A stretch of DNA of 64,000 nucleotides from Corythucha ciliata (lineage: Eukaryota > Arthropoda > Insecta > Hemiptera > Tingidae). How positions within the stretch are numbered: the first letter of the stretch is position 1; each line of letters opens with the position of its first letter. The stretch spans positions 38,544,198 through 38,608,197 of the forward strand of contig CM075937.1 in the NCBI GenBank assembly GCA_038030265.1, in the 5' to 3' direction. The position numbers were made by a program, and so were the translations under genes. The notes under the pieces were generated by a model. It worked only from the letters and a program-made list of their open reading frames with translations, was not told the origin of the DNA and did not search any database. Below, piece after piece: positions 33,250-44,176 of the stretch.

Positions 33250-33790
33250 AAAAAGAAGAAGAAGAAGAAAGAACATGAGCGAGCCTGCTTGACAGAACTG
33301 AAAGGACACCGCAACACACTGCGAAAATGAGTCCTATACCCTCGCAGAAACAAGGGTCACCCCCACTCCACTCTTCCTCATCGGCTCGTCCATTTATTTT
33401 TCACGTTTTTCGTTTAGATTGGACTCTTTCGCCTAGTTTTTCAGTGAGGTCTAATTTTGAACACAGTTTTTTGGTTAAAAAGGATCAATAATGATAATGA
33501 ATAATAGAATAAGCTTTCCCTCCCCCTGTCAATCATCCCTCACCATTCCTGATCAAGGGAATTGTCCGTTTTTCAGGGTAAACACAGTTTTAGTTATTTC
33601 TCGCAACATTTTTACAGATACGTCAGTAGTAGCATACAATATGAAGACACCATAATAAGAAGGCTTAGAAGATTGTGAAGGTTTTGTGATGCCTCTGAAG
33701 TCTGCAGATAAATCCGTTTTTCATAACATTTTTTTTTACATAACAACTTAGAACAGGCATAGAATTAATAGCCATATAGGGGGGCAGAGG
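33250..33790. other. No recognisable gene
   Basis: AT-rich, unique-looking sequence. A (GAA)n tract lies near 33256-33272. No motif or array is seen. Confidence 0.5.
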
Positions 33791-33794
33791 AAGT

Positions 33795-33975
33795 AGCTCG
33801 AAAGCGCAGATTCATGGGGCAGATGCCCACCCCAAGATAAGTTCTGAAAGTACATAATCCTTAAGGAAAACCACATTTTGTTTCTGCGGGGCTCACGTAA
33901 AAAAATCAATTTCGAGGATTCTTGTTGCTCACAAAACGAATTTCGCAAGGGTGACGTAATCCAAAATTTCGCTGT
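33795..33975 (+). repeat. Family G segment, second locus
   Basis: AAGCGCAGATTCATGGGGCA at 33803 and GATGCCCACCCC match 21915-21950. Units such as ATTTCGAGGATTCTTG and ACGAATTTCGCAAGGGTGAC follow. Confidence 0.65.
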
Positions 33976-33999
33976 TTGAACGCTCTAAGACTAAGGCTC

Positions 34000-34245
34000 T
34001 ATAAGTTCCTACGAGTACTGTCAGTCGCCATATTTGGTCTCCCCTGCATATGTGGATCAAATAGATTTGGAATCTCTCATATGCCGCCATGTTTGGTCCA
34101 TTGGCGGATCAAATGGATTTGATATCTCTCAATCACTGCTGCGGTCGTATAGGTTAACGCTCACCAGCCAATCACAAGCCCTCCCCACTCTAAAGGATCA
34201 CATATGGCGCTTGTTGTCAGTACCTGTGTGTAACTACAGGTTCAC
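34000..34245. mobile_element. MITE-like element, same family as 49064-49294
   Basis: The left end ACGAGTACTGTCAGTCGCCA-TATTTGGTC (34010) is mirrored at the right by GGCGCTTGTTGTCAGTACCT (34206). The ends share GAGTACTG and GCCATA-TTGGTC words with the MITE at 49064-49294, but the interior is different. Confidence 0.6.
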
Positions 34246-34249
34246 TAAC

Positions 34250-35225
34250 TGAACAGCTGATAATCTTACTCAGTTGTTTCAAGCTTTTTAATTCGTAAAA
34301 TGAAGAGCGCTTCAACGCAGGTATATGAAGCACAGTCCGAAAAAAATACTTCAGAGCCTAAGATCTAAAACGCCGTAAAATTTGCGACGGTAATAGTATA
34401 TTACATTACAAGTCCAGGAAAGTGGTCATTTACCTGCGAGGTTTTTTCATTTGGCGGGCGACGCGGAGGCCGACCCCGCAAAAAAAAAACGAGTAGGTAA
34501 ATCCCCTTCCTACGAGTGATGAACATACGACTTTTTTCACGCGACAGCAAGGAAATGATAAAATTATTTAAAACATTGTGATTAAATTTAACGTGAAGCT
34601 GCAAAATAGGGTGTTGACCAGTGACACTGAGGGGAACTTCCGAACGAGGTTATAAAAACCAGGAAGGTTTGGTTTCTTGTGTGCAATGGGAACAAGAGAG
34701 GTGAGAGAGCCGGTGTTTGTGTCAAGTATTTTTGTGTATATCCAGCAGTGTTTCATTCCCCTTGGTAAGAAAAGAAATTGGTTAAAGTTTTCTATAAAAT
34801 ACTATCCACCTTGTATCCTCGATTGGAATTCCTGGTTTTTGTTGTGAAGGACTTTGACAAACTGACCACTGACTTCTCGCGTGTTAGTTCAAGAAGACCT
34901 TAAACGAGGTTATAACCCGAATTCATTTACTTTCCGTACTAGGACGGAAAATATTTTCTGGATCAGTACAGAAAATTTCTCGAATGCCACTGTGAGGTAA
35001 TGGTCAATTTCCCAGTCACTTTTGGGTCGAGAAAATGACTACTTTCGGAGCATGTCGTGTGAAAAATACTTTAGCTCCTAGGCATGAAAAGAGACACTTT
35101 TAGACTCATTCCCGGCTGTAAAATTCGGTTTTAGTATCATGTAGGATAAAAAAAAAATATCATTAGTCATTAGTAATTTTCCAAAATTTGAGCCATCAGA
35201 AGCGCTCACGGGGGCTCAATTGAAT
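34250..35225. other. No recognisable gene
   Basis: Unique-looking AT-rich sequence with short open frames. No array units or hairpins were seen. Confidence 0.5.
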
Positions 35226-35262
35226 ATTCAGCCCATGCTCTTTGCTCATATCACTTGCAACG

Positions 35263-36183
35263 TTAGGAGAAACTGATATTCGTAGAAAGGAGCCAAATCC
35301 CTGTCCAACCTTTGCGAATACCTATACATCCATGAATATACAGCTCGTGAAACAACAGTTTGCTCGGGTAATCTCTATTTCTTTTGAATAAAGTTTTTAG
35401 GGCTCTTTTTTGTATCAAGTAAACAGACTGGATTAGATATCTATATGTTCCACCCCATATTGGTAAAGCAAAAGTTAGCACTGATTGGAAGATTGAAAAA
35501 TATATCATTTTTTTTGTTTTTATCGTCCAAAAAGCGAATGTTATAAAGAGCTGAACAACATCTTCTTAACTTATTTACTAGGGATTTTACATGTGAAGCC
35601 CATGTCAGCCTTGGGTCCAAATTGACCCCCAAGTACCTAACTGAGTCTACTCTTTTAATTTTGTCACATTGACAACTTAACTTTAAATTTTCATTTCCAC
35701 ACACGTGGTAGTGCAGAGCAAGGTTTCCAGGTAAACTTTTATTACTCGCTACAAATGGCATGTGACAAGGTTTTTATTGTATTCAAGGTAAGCACGTTTC
35801 GACACATCCAATTTCCAATTAATTTTAGATCTAACGTAGCATTATTATAGCATTCTTCCCAGGTATTGCCCGAGTTTATTAATGCTATATCATCAGCAAA
35901 CAACACCATTTTGCCATTAGTAGGAGCACAGCAAAGATCATTGATAAATATCAAAAATAAAACAGGCCCTAAGGATGTCCCTTGGCTAACTCCATAGTCA
36001 CACACTAAGTCCGTATTTCCTAACACGTCCTGTATCATTACGGCCTGTTTTCTCTGATTCAGATATGATGTAAACCACTCTAGAGCCCGTCCCCTTATTC
36101 CTATTTTGTACAACTTTTCACACAGTATTTTTTTGTCTACACAGTCGAATGCTTTGCTAACGTCTAAAAAAGTTCCCAAAATC
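35263..36183 (-). pseudogene. LINE reverse transcriptase fragment, 5'-truncated
   Basis: Non-LTR retrotransposon polymerase read from 36179 down to 35263 in three successive frames. RT motifs: DVSKAFDCVDKK (first catalytic Asp, at the very start), DYGVSQGTSLGPVLFLIFIN, then FADDIALI with the catalytic Asp pair near 35894. The thumb region has VRYLGVNLDPRLTWASHVKS (second frame), then QSVLTFALPIWGG and LIQKRALKTLFKRNRDYP (third frame). Frame changes lie near 35750 and 35480. The endonuclease domain and ORF1 are missing. Motif wording fits the CR1/Jockey group, but the clade is not certain. It begins abruptly at motif A, as expected for 5' truncation during target-primed insertion. Confidence 0.9.
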
Positions 36184-36189
36184 TTATAA

Positions 36190-36715
36190 TTTTTAAAATT
36201 TAAAAATTAATTGTTGTAATTGAAACAAAGTTACTCCCATAGACTGAATCGTATTTTGAAAATTAGAGGGTCCGCTAAGGACATAATCCCTAGTGATTAT
36301 CGCTCCAATACGACCATTTTCCTACGTTTTTTCTGTTTCTAGCGTGCCTGCTGCCCTCATGGTTCACGTAAATACGGTTTGTAATAGACCATTCGAAAGG
36401 CCATCGAATGGAGAAGTTTTCATCAATATTGCCACTTATGAGACCATAAACAGCTGACGTACGCCACCTTGAAATTCACATGCTATTTTTGGCATTTCAT
36501 TTTTCCTGTGTTTGCATGCAGATTACATGTTCAAATTAACTCCGAAAACCCATTCTAATGACAGATTCGAAAGGGAAATTTTCTGCTCTTTCCGAATCAG
36601 TCATTAGTTTTTGTCTAAACTTGGATTGCGAGCTGTGAATCCGCAGTTTGTGTAAAAAAGTCACGAAGAGCGTGAAAAACAGGAAAATGCCGATATTTCG
36701 TAAGGTAACCACTTT
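36190..36715. other. No recognisable gene
   Basis: AT-rich sequence without array units or motifs, upstream of the truncated LINE. Confidence 0.45.
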
Positions 36716-36718
36716 CGA

Positions 36719-36806
36719 CCATATGTTCATATGGTATTTTTGGTGCTTCCAGGTGCGTACTACAACATGGCAAAGTATTGCACATTCCTCCTGAAACACC
36801 CTGTAT
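36719..36806 (-). repeat. Possible transposon terminus ending CACCCTGTATA
   Basis: On the minus strand it starts TATACAGGGTGTTTCAGGAG, a terminus style close to the fold-back at 16240 (TATACAGGGTGGTCGG). The opposite end was not found, so it may be a solo end. Confidence 0.4.
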
Positions 36807-36837
36807 AAGCTAAAAATCCTCATTTTTCTGTATTAAA

Positions 36838-36912
36838 ATTTTTCGGGAGCCCCGTCTGTTAGGGGGCCCGGGGCGGTCCACCCCTCTCGCCACTACCTCG
36901 GTACGCTACTGA
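36838..36912 (-). repeat. Repeat terminus CAGTAGCGTACC
   Basis: The minus strand starts CAGTAGCGTACCGAGGTAGT, followed by GC-rich GGGCCCCCTAACAGACGGGG. The same terminus CAGTAGCGTACC is at 54718-54729. Confidence 0.5.
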
Positions 36913-36939
36913 CCCCAAAATTGGGCAGCCAGAGTTTGG

Positions 36940-37520
36940 GCAGCTATCCCGCGGTTATATTCGCATCTCCGACCTCGACTGAGTTTCGGTCCGCTAGCTC
37001 AACACATCCCGCATCCGGGCACCACCCACTGCCAAGCGGTCGGGCCCCAGGAACTCGCGCTACGGAAACAAAGCCCCGGCTCAACGGCAAGACATGGGGG
37101 TCTCCCCTCACCACGCGGGTGATTGGGCCCCATATCCCCGCGGCCAAGGCCCATCGCCGCAGCACGCGCCACCCCGCCCCACCCCGCCCAGGGGTCTTCT
37201 CTCGCCGAACAAGCGAGCGGCACTCAGTGGCGAGACGCGAAGGGCTGCCCCCTACAGTCAGCCAAACAGGCTTGAAAAGCGAAAGAGCTGCGTTTGCCTC
37301 AACGAATCGAGTTTCTCGGAGGAACCACCGAGGAGGTGCAATTGTCTGAGACAGTAGAGGCTAAGTCGAGAGGGGATTTCCACCAAACGGTAAGAAACCC
37401 CTGGTCCTCAATTATATGTATTCGCAAAATTGTCCCTCTCCACCCCACCGCACGGGACAGCGGGAGCCGCCCTCCTGCGCGTTTACGCAGGAGACAGCGC
37501 GTTGTCTCCCATTCGTTTCT
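36940..37520. other. GC-rich island of unknown nature
   Basis: A sharply GC- and CpG-rich block (densest at 36990-37250) within AT-rich DNA. It holds GCGGGTGATTGGGCCCCATA and other CCGCGG-type words. Open frames exist on both strands (142 aa plus; 73-75 aa minus) because stops are rare in GC-rich DNA; none has a motif I recognise. It could be a retroelement 5' end, an rDNA-like fragment or a CpG island. Confidence 0.5.
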
Positions 37521-37559
37521 ACACATTTTAGCAACCGCGGTGGTAGGCGGTTAGTGCGT

Positions 37560-38020
37560 TATAGCCCTTAGTCTCGGTCTCAGTACAAGAGTAGTGTTAT
37601 TGATCTCGGTCCAGAAAATGCTATCTAGATCTCGGCCTCGGTTTCGAGACCGAGACTTTTTCTCGGTGCGTCGCTTTGCCAATTCATAATCTCTGATGGC
37701 AATTTTGTCACTGTCGATGAGAAAAAACGCCAATTCATGGCTAGAAGTGTGCGCTAGTTCATGAGTGAAAAAAAAAAAAAAAGCATCGTGGCAAAAGTGC
37801 ACAGAGATCACCGTGCTGATTCTCACGGTTAAAATAAAGAAAAAACCTAACTTGTTGCTAAAATCGAAAAAAATCGCTAATTCATGGATCCTCTATTCAA
37901 TTTCATGACTCAAATTGAGAAAAAGTTCTAATTTTGCGGCTAAAATAAAGAAAAAGCGCCAAATCACGGCTAACAGTAACATTGATAAAAAGTGGTCATA
38001 CACAGCTAAATTTGAGTTTT
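37560..38020 (+). repeat. GTCTCGG tract, then family A units
   Basis: 37575-37665 holds TAGTCTCGGTCTCAGTAC and TTTCGAGACCGAGACTTTTT, similar to the inner tract of the fold-back arms at 9420-9540. Family A units follow from 37725 to 38010. Confidence 0.7.
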
Positions 38021-38238
38021 CCATGCTGCACAAGACGGACCGGTTGATCTGTCATGAAGTTTTACCTCAACCCGATGTCGTAATATTATGATTGAGTTTC
38101 TTTCATTTATTGGAACCACACGTACACTTTCTCTCTCCCTTTCAATTGGGTTTAAAGTTATTTAAATAATTAGAATTGATAAAAATAAAAAGCATTGAGG
38201 GATTCTGAAATTATGTTTAGAAAATCTTTCATCCGTTG

Positions 38239-38382
38239 AGCCGGATACACACATGCGGTACTTGCCAAGTAACTTTCAAAATATTCAATCAATTTCTAGC
38301 AATTGCCTCGAAACCAACCAGCTGAGCATTTCAAAAATGTGTTGTTCGTTACTTGGCAAATACCACATGTGTGTATCCGGCT
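38239..38382. mobile_element. 144-bp MITE with ~35-bp terminal inverted repeats
   Basis: AGCCGGATACACACATGCGG at 38239 and TACTTGCCAAGTAAC pair with GTTACTTGGCAAATACC and ACATGTGTGTATCCGGCT ending at 38382. Confidence 0.9.
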
Positions 38383-38389
38383 TTAGACT

Positions 38390-41300
38390 GAATTTTGCCC
38401 CTTCAGTCACTTTAGAAATCCGTCATGGGAAATCCATGAAATTGGCACCGCTGCCTACTAGGGGATCAACATTTTTGAAGTTTAGCTGCGAAAGTATCAC
38501 TTTCTAGGGAATATATTGTCAGTTTTTGGACAGAAATTTGGAATAGAGGGCTGCAACGACTGTTTCATAGCAGAGATTTTAGTTGTTCACTGCTAACGAC
38601 CCTTTTTGAGCCAGTTTGGTTTCTAGGGATGAGTTTGACGATTTATAGGGTCAAGTTCTGAGTTGATTGACTGTACCAGTTCTCTTGCTTGAGGAGTCAT
38701 CGCAGAATATAAGCCTGAATTTGAACACAACCCCGTTGTTCATTTCCCTCGCACGTGTATTGAGTTAACATCAGTGCCTTCAACACGACTCCTTCTTTTC
38801 AATCCCTTTTTATTTCTGAATAGCCAGAATTCGCCCCCCTCCCTTCTATGCAGAGACGACAATCTATTTTCTCTTCGCCATGCCAGACACTTTACCTCCC
38901 TACTGTAATGGTCCCTCGTACGGTTCCAATAAGGAATTTTCCCGTAGTTCGTCGAAGCATTGATAGTGAGTGGTGGGAGTGGGTGTCTCGACACTCTCTC
39001 CCATTTTTCGCGAGGCAAAAAAAAAAAAAAAAAGAAGAAAAAAGAGATAAAAGGTATAGAATTCTTTATCCGTCCCGCAACACTCAGGAGTAATCCCCGA
39101 CAGGATAGAAAAAAAAAGAGGTGAGCAAAAAGCTTTCAACCTTTAACAAAAGGTAAGTCGAATTCACTCGCGTTTACAATTACTTAACGTCAGCTTTATT
39201 CCCCCCTCTCACACTTTTTTTTTGGTATATCGCTTTACCCCGCGTTTTGACTCCCCTCCACATCACCACCAGCCACCACCGTTAAGCATTCATCTAATAT
39301 AGGCACTCTTCTGTGGCTCTTGAATACAACGGCGTAAAATCGGGATTGAACAGTTCACAATGGGATACCCCGCTAAGCTCTTCATTTTTTTCTTCGCATC
39401 TTTTTTTTTGAGGAAAGGTAAAAATTCTTCACTTTTTTCCACCTAAAACCAAGTCGCGTTCAAGCTCTCGGAGAGCCTTTATTATGTGGAACTAGTGGAA
39501 GAAAAGAAGAGGAGACGATGGTGTATAGTGCCTGGGCGACAGATATTCATGAAAGGGGAGAAAGATTACACCGTAGCGCTAGGGAAATGTATTTTTTTTT
39601 ACGCTTCAGATTTTTTTCTCATCCTTTTTCGACGGTGTAAAAGGGCAAAGGATTCAATCAAGTGTACAAATGGCTTGATTCACTGAAGAATTCTATGCTG
39701 GGCTATGCCCAGAGAAAGGGAGAACTGAAATGGTATCGCAGCAAAGTCGGGGTTAGCACAGTTTCATTGTTCTTTTTGGTTTCGTTTTTTTTTCAAAGTG
39801 ATAAAACAGGGAGGGGGAGATGGTGGGGCATCATCACAGTAGCCGCACAATTATTTTTGATCCGAATGGACATATCCTTAACTTTAAACGCGTTGTTTTC
39901 ACAATGGAATCGTCCAACTGTGAAAAGGCTGCCTGGATGATTCCCTGTTTTGATTTCTTGTGCCAAGACTCAATTCAATTCATGTCAACCGATAGCAATA
40001 AATAATAAATTCTTTCGAGATAATGTTTGACCAGTCTCAAACAGAAACATAATTTTCGAAGAAACGATGGGAATATAGTTTCTTAGAAACATCTTCGTTT
40101 CGATACAGTGGTCCAGGAAATAATAAAGCGGTGACCACGAAAGTTTAAAGGGCGTTCCAAGCGACGGGAATTGTTCCTTTCCAAAAATCAATTTACCCCC
40201 ACCAACCCCCGTTACTACACCAATTCCTCTTTTCTACTAGAGCCCTTTTCCTAACAACTATAGCTATAGCACTGGGCAAATCCCATCGTAATTTCCATGA
40301 CCCCTGCACAGGATTTCCCCTCTCTCTTCCTTGCGAAAAACTGTAGTCCTCTATTTCCTTTCCCCTTGACGACCCCTCTTCCACATGGAAAACCCTCGAA
40401 AACCGTCACGATCCCGAAGGTAATCCTGTCTGATCTAAATCCTTTTTCCTACGTTGCCGCCATTTGGGTTTGTCTCAACTTTCCCCCTCCCCCCCACACC
40501 CCCTCATCATCACCAACAAATCCTGGTGGGTATAAAGATGAGAGGTAGAGAAGCGCAATGTGGTAGAAAGGGACCAAAAACCTACTTGTCTCTCCCTTCG
40601 CGCCCCACCAAATCACACCGGGGGCCTCCCATCTCCATCATTCCCCATTTTGCTGTAGACTTTACAAAGCAATCACAGTCACAATGGAGGAAGTTTCTGT
40701 TATCGCAGAAACACTAATTTACAATATAAATGCAAATACCTTTTCGTTTTCGCCATTAAAGGGTATAGAGGAATGATAGTGGGAGGGAGAGCGGAGATTC
40801 GAGGAAAAGAAAAGATGTGAAGAGCATGAGGCAAGGTTAAGTTGTTAATCCGATTTTCGATTTAGTTTCGCCTCACGAAAGATGACAAGAAGACGGAGGT
40901 GTGGTGGTGCGGTGAAGGGGGGAGTTCCAACGAAATGACGTTGGAGCGGTGGAATGGAGCAGTGCGGCGCTTTTGGTATAAAGTTAAGCTGGCGTTCTGA
41001 GACTTTACCTTTTCAAAACTCTATACCTAAAACCTTTTCCACCTTTCACTTCATTGAACTCGAGGCCCGTAATCCTACCAACCCCTCTCACACTTCTGGT
41101 CGCTAACTCACTACACCCCCTCTGCACCACCGCCACCCGTCCGACCAATCCCAACACTCTCAACGCTAACGTCTTCGGGAAACTTAGTTGGAAAACTCGC
41201 TTCAGGTTTAGTGCGGTAATGCTTCTATGAAGGTGGGAGTCAAACTCGAAAGGCACAGAAGGATGGAAGAGAAAAGGGGCGCAGGAAACGTCTGGTTCTG

Positions 41301-42120
41301 CTCCACTTGGCCCTTATATAAACTGTATGGAACATAAATTTGTCAAAGTTTTCAAGTGAGCTAAACTTTATAACAGACTTCGGATTCGGGTTTGATGGGA
41401 GGGGTAGAAGGGGTGGTGGTGATGAAGAAATTGAGCGATGGCGGTTCGGGTGGGTATCGCGGATATACAGAGAGGACCAGAAGTGTCACGAGCAAAATGA
41501 AATATAAAAAACAAAACAAAAAATGAATCATCATAGCGAAATTGGAGGACTTTTGTTTTACAAGAACTCATCAATTTGCCCACGCTTTATCGTTCATTTA
41601 TTCCATTCACTCATTTTATTTTGTTGAATGCAATAAAAAAAAAGGATTTTATTTCATTCCTTAATCCGGCATCCCTCTAACTATCTCTGTGATCCCCTTC
41701 TCTCTTCTTCACTGTTACCGCCAGACAGAGGCATAAAAAAAGGAGAGAACAAAAAAACAGTAAACACCTCGTTATCTCGTTTCTTTCTCTGTTTATTTTA
41801 TTTCCATCGCTATCGCTATACCCAGTGGCAACCATCCCTTGTCGAGAAAAAATATTGTCGTCGACCAGCCATAGTGAGGAAGACAAAAGAATTGTTTCCA
41901 CAAAGGATGAAACATTTTCAAGCTCCCCCCCTCCCAACCAACCACGTACTATCCGTCCAATTCGTCAATGTTTGACTTAACGCTTAATAAGGAGTGGATG
42001 GGTAGAAAAGGTTATCGCTGGGAATACAGAAATGTAACACATAGTAGAACAGGCCTCCCAGGGCCGGAGCTAACCCTTTTTCTTGGGGGGGGGGAGAGGG
42101 GCAAGACTCGACTATGCCGC
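38390..42120. other. No recognisable gene; polypurine/pyrimidine-rich
   Basis: A 3.7-kb stretch of unique-looking DNA with poly-A near 39019-39034, poly-T near 39600, CT-rich tracts at 40300-40640 and a G run at about 42085-42093. Open frames are up to 92 aa, without motifs. Confidence 0.55.
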
Positions 42121-42124
42121 CCGC

Positions 42125-42745
42125 CCCCTTTGCATTTTTGCATGGGTTTTGAGAGATCAGAACCAACGAAATTTGATTTAAAAAAAAACTGTCAGAAATT
42201 GGGATTTGAACCAGACGAACCCGCTAAATTTGGTTTATAAAGAAGTGATATGGGCTCTGGTCAATTGACCCCCCCCCCCCAAATTGTCATCAGTCAGTCA
42301 TGGTCAATCGCCAGGAAGGATTTCGACAGGAATTGGACTGTAAAAATCTAGGACTAATAAGTTGCATCCGGCTTAACTCAGGGCACCTTTAAAAATAAAC
42401 CAAAAAAGCCCTTACAATTTGTGAAGGTTAATAAACCTAATAAGGCTAATAAGAACCCGTGAAACAGCTGAACTCTTAAGTATAACGGTCAAAAATTAGT
42501 GAGAAATGCCTAAGCCATTGGTCAAATAAGTGAGACGTGTCCATTTTCAAGGCCAAAAGGCCTCGTAAAATAATCAGTAGTACGGTCAAATTGGCGTACA
42601 AAGTCTAGTTTCGTGGTCAATTGACCGCGAAATGCTGTAGCTTTGACGAACCGCTACGAACACGCCAGGTTTTACGGTTAAATGGGCGTGAAATGTCCTG
42701 TAGTGTTGAAAATGTAGATCCAGTTGGGGGGGGGGGGGTGTCACA
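42125..42745 (+). repeat. Family D-like degenerate repeats
   Basis: Units such as GAGATCAGAACCAACGAAAT, GACGAACCCGCTAAATTTGG and GGTCAATTGACCGCGAAATG recur loosely. A 10-base C run lies near 42270 and a 13-base G run at 42726-42738. Confidence 0.5.
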
Positions 42746-43094
42746 CTGGGTTCGCGCTCCTCCCTGGGCCAAAAAACAAAGTTTGGTGGTATTATTACAT
42801 TTTTAATTCAACTTGAGCTTAAATGCGTCTCGAGTTTCACATTCTCTGCGTCAAGAAACCGAGATATACTGGGCACCAAGAGGGAGGGGTTAGGAAGGTG
42901 CAATATTTTCAGCTCAGATAATGTTTAATTGACAAATGAAGCCGGCCACGCCATCAAACCGAGCAGGCTATCAGTTCAATGCCTCTAAAAGTGCCAGAGA
43001 ATGACAAGTTTTGTTTTGTTCGTGTTCTTGACTCATAAATTACAGAAATAGGCCCTGGAGATTCGCGTGTGATGTTTTTTGGGAAAGTTGGAAA

Positions 43095-43448
43095 GTTTCC
43101 GTTAATCCGCGGCTAAAATGTAGAAAAATGGCCGATTCGCGGTATCTCATCCAGGCAAAGCCGTTTCACGGGTAAAACTGAGAAAAACCACTGGTAGTGA
43201 GCTGTTCTTTGCAGGTCCGTAGCTAAAATGTGATAACATGTGCTCGTTCACGAGTAAAATATGAGAAAAACTTCATTACTTATTAATTTCTATACAACTC
43301 CCCAGCCGAAATCAAGAAAAGGTTCTAATTTGCTGTTCAGAGGACAAGCTGGCGGTTAGAATTGACAAAAAGGGGTCTTTCATGGGTAAAATTGAGAGAT
43401 CACTCATTTTGCGGAAAAAAGCGCCAACTCGCGGTTTCTCGATGCAAC
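43095..43448 (+). repeat. Family A array interrupted by the Ty3 element
   Basis: Family A units (TTAATCCGCGGCTAAAATGT, AGCGCCAACTCGCGGTTTCT) run up to the Ty3 insertion. The sequence resumes after it at 47813-47850 (GTCCAGGCCAAAATTAC). The joined flanks resemble the intact array module near 25736-25770. Confidence 0.85.
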
Positions 43449-43563
43449 TGTAGTGTCCCAAAGATCACAAGACCAACAGCTTTAAAGTGTACCCTTTATA
43501 TAATTTTAAAAGTACAACTTTCAATCCAAAACATGTGAATAATAATAATTGGAGGATACTACA
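43449..43563 (-). repeat. 3' LTR (115 bp)
   Basis: Runs TGTAGT ... ACTACA, with the short inverted ends typical of LTRs. On the minus strand it contains a TATATAAAGGG element that may serve as a TATA box. Nearly identical to 47697-47812. Confidence 0.97.
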
Positions 43564-43573
43564 TTCCTCCCTT
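43564..43573 (-). promoter_or_regulatory. Polypurine tract
   Basis: AAGGGAGGAA on the minus strand directly abuts the 3' LTR; it is the expected primer site for plus-strand DNA synthesis. Confidence 0.85.
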
Positions 43574-43576
43574 GTT

Positions 43577-44176
43577 TCAATATAAAACATAGTCATCGTA
43601 CCGCTTCGGTATCCGTCGAGTTCTTCTAGGCCTTTCTCTAAAAGTTACTTCTTGGTCTTGGCTATTAGAGAGAGAGCCCTGCAATCCTGGAGAACTTGGT
43701 TCATCGATTGAGGCTTCTTCTTCTCCTCTTCCTGATTCTTCTGCTGCTGTCATTTCTTCTTCACACTGTGATCGTTCTTCATTATCAGCAAGATCTTCAT
43801 CACTTATTGATATTTCTTCATCGACAAATTGATGCTGAAGTTGGGATTGAACATCGTTTACAGGGTTGGGCAATTTTTTCAAAAGGGATGAATTTCGAAC
43901 CAATCTTTTGCTATTATTCTCAATTGTGACTGCCGTTCCTTTAACATCGGCAACATTGTAAGGTGTTGGTTCAAATGCCGGAGTGTATTTATTTCTCTTT
44001 GTTTGCTTCACAAGTACTTTGTCCCCCAATGTGATTTGATGATGCCGCGTGTTCCTTCTCTCGTTGGCGTATTCCTCCATCCTTTTCTTTTTAATTTTGT
44101 CTCTTGTAATTAGTTCGTCGAAATCCTCATATTGATCAACACTTTGAAATTCTGGCATAAACGTCCTCGGGGGCAC
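43577..44176 (-). pseudogene. Ty3 pol C-terminal part (out of frame)
   Basis: A 199-aa frame that continues the integrase C-terminus and the end of the polyprotein. It overlaps the end of the upstream pol frame by about 67 bp, and the join point is a run of C/G near 44170, so one single-base change probably separates them. It contains GDKVLVKQTKRNKYTPAF (the post-core integrase segment of this Ty3 group), then NVADVKGTAVTI. An acidic, Ser/Glu-rich tail (about residues 117-165) and a basic end, RERPRRTRRIPKRYDDY, follow. It is the natural carboxyl end of pol. Confidence 0.9.

Noticed and set aside
36960..37300. Large-subunit rRNA gene fragment
   Set aside because: GC-rich with some rDNA-like look, but I could not match it to a conserved rRNA core stretch; left as unknown.
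37094..37357. Coding gene in the GC-rich island
   Set aside because: Frames are open on several frames and both strands because of base composition; no motif supports any of them.
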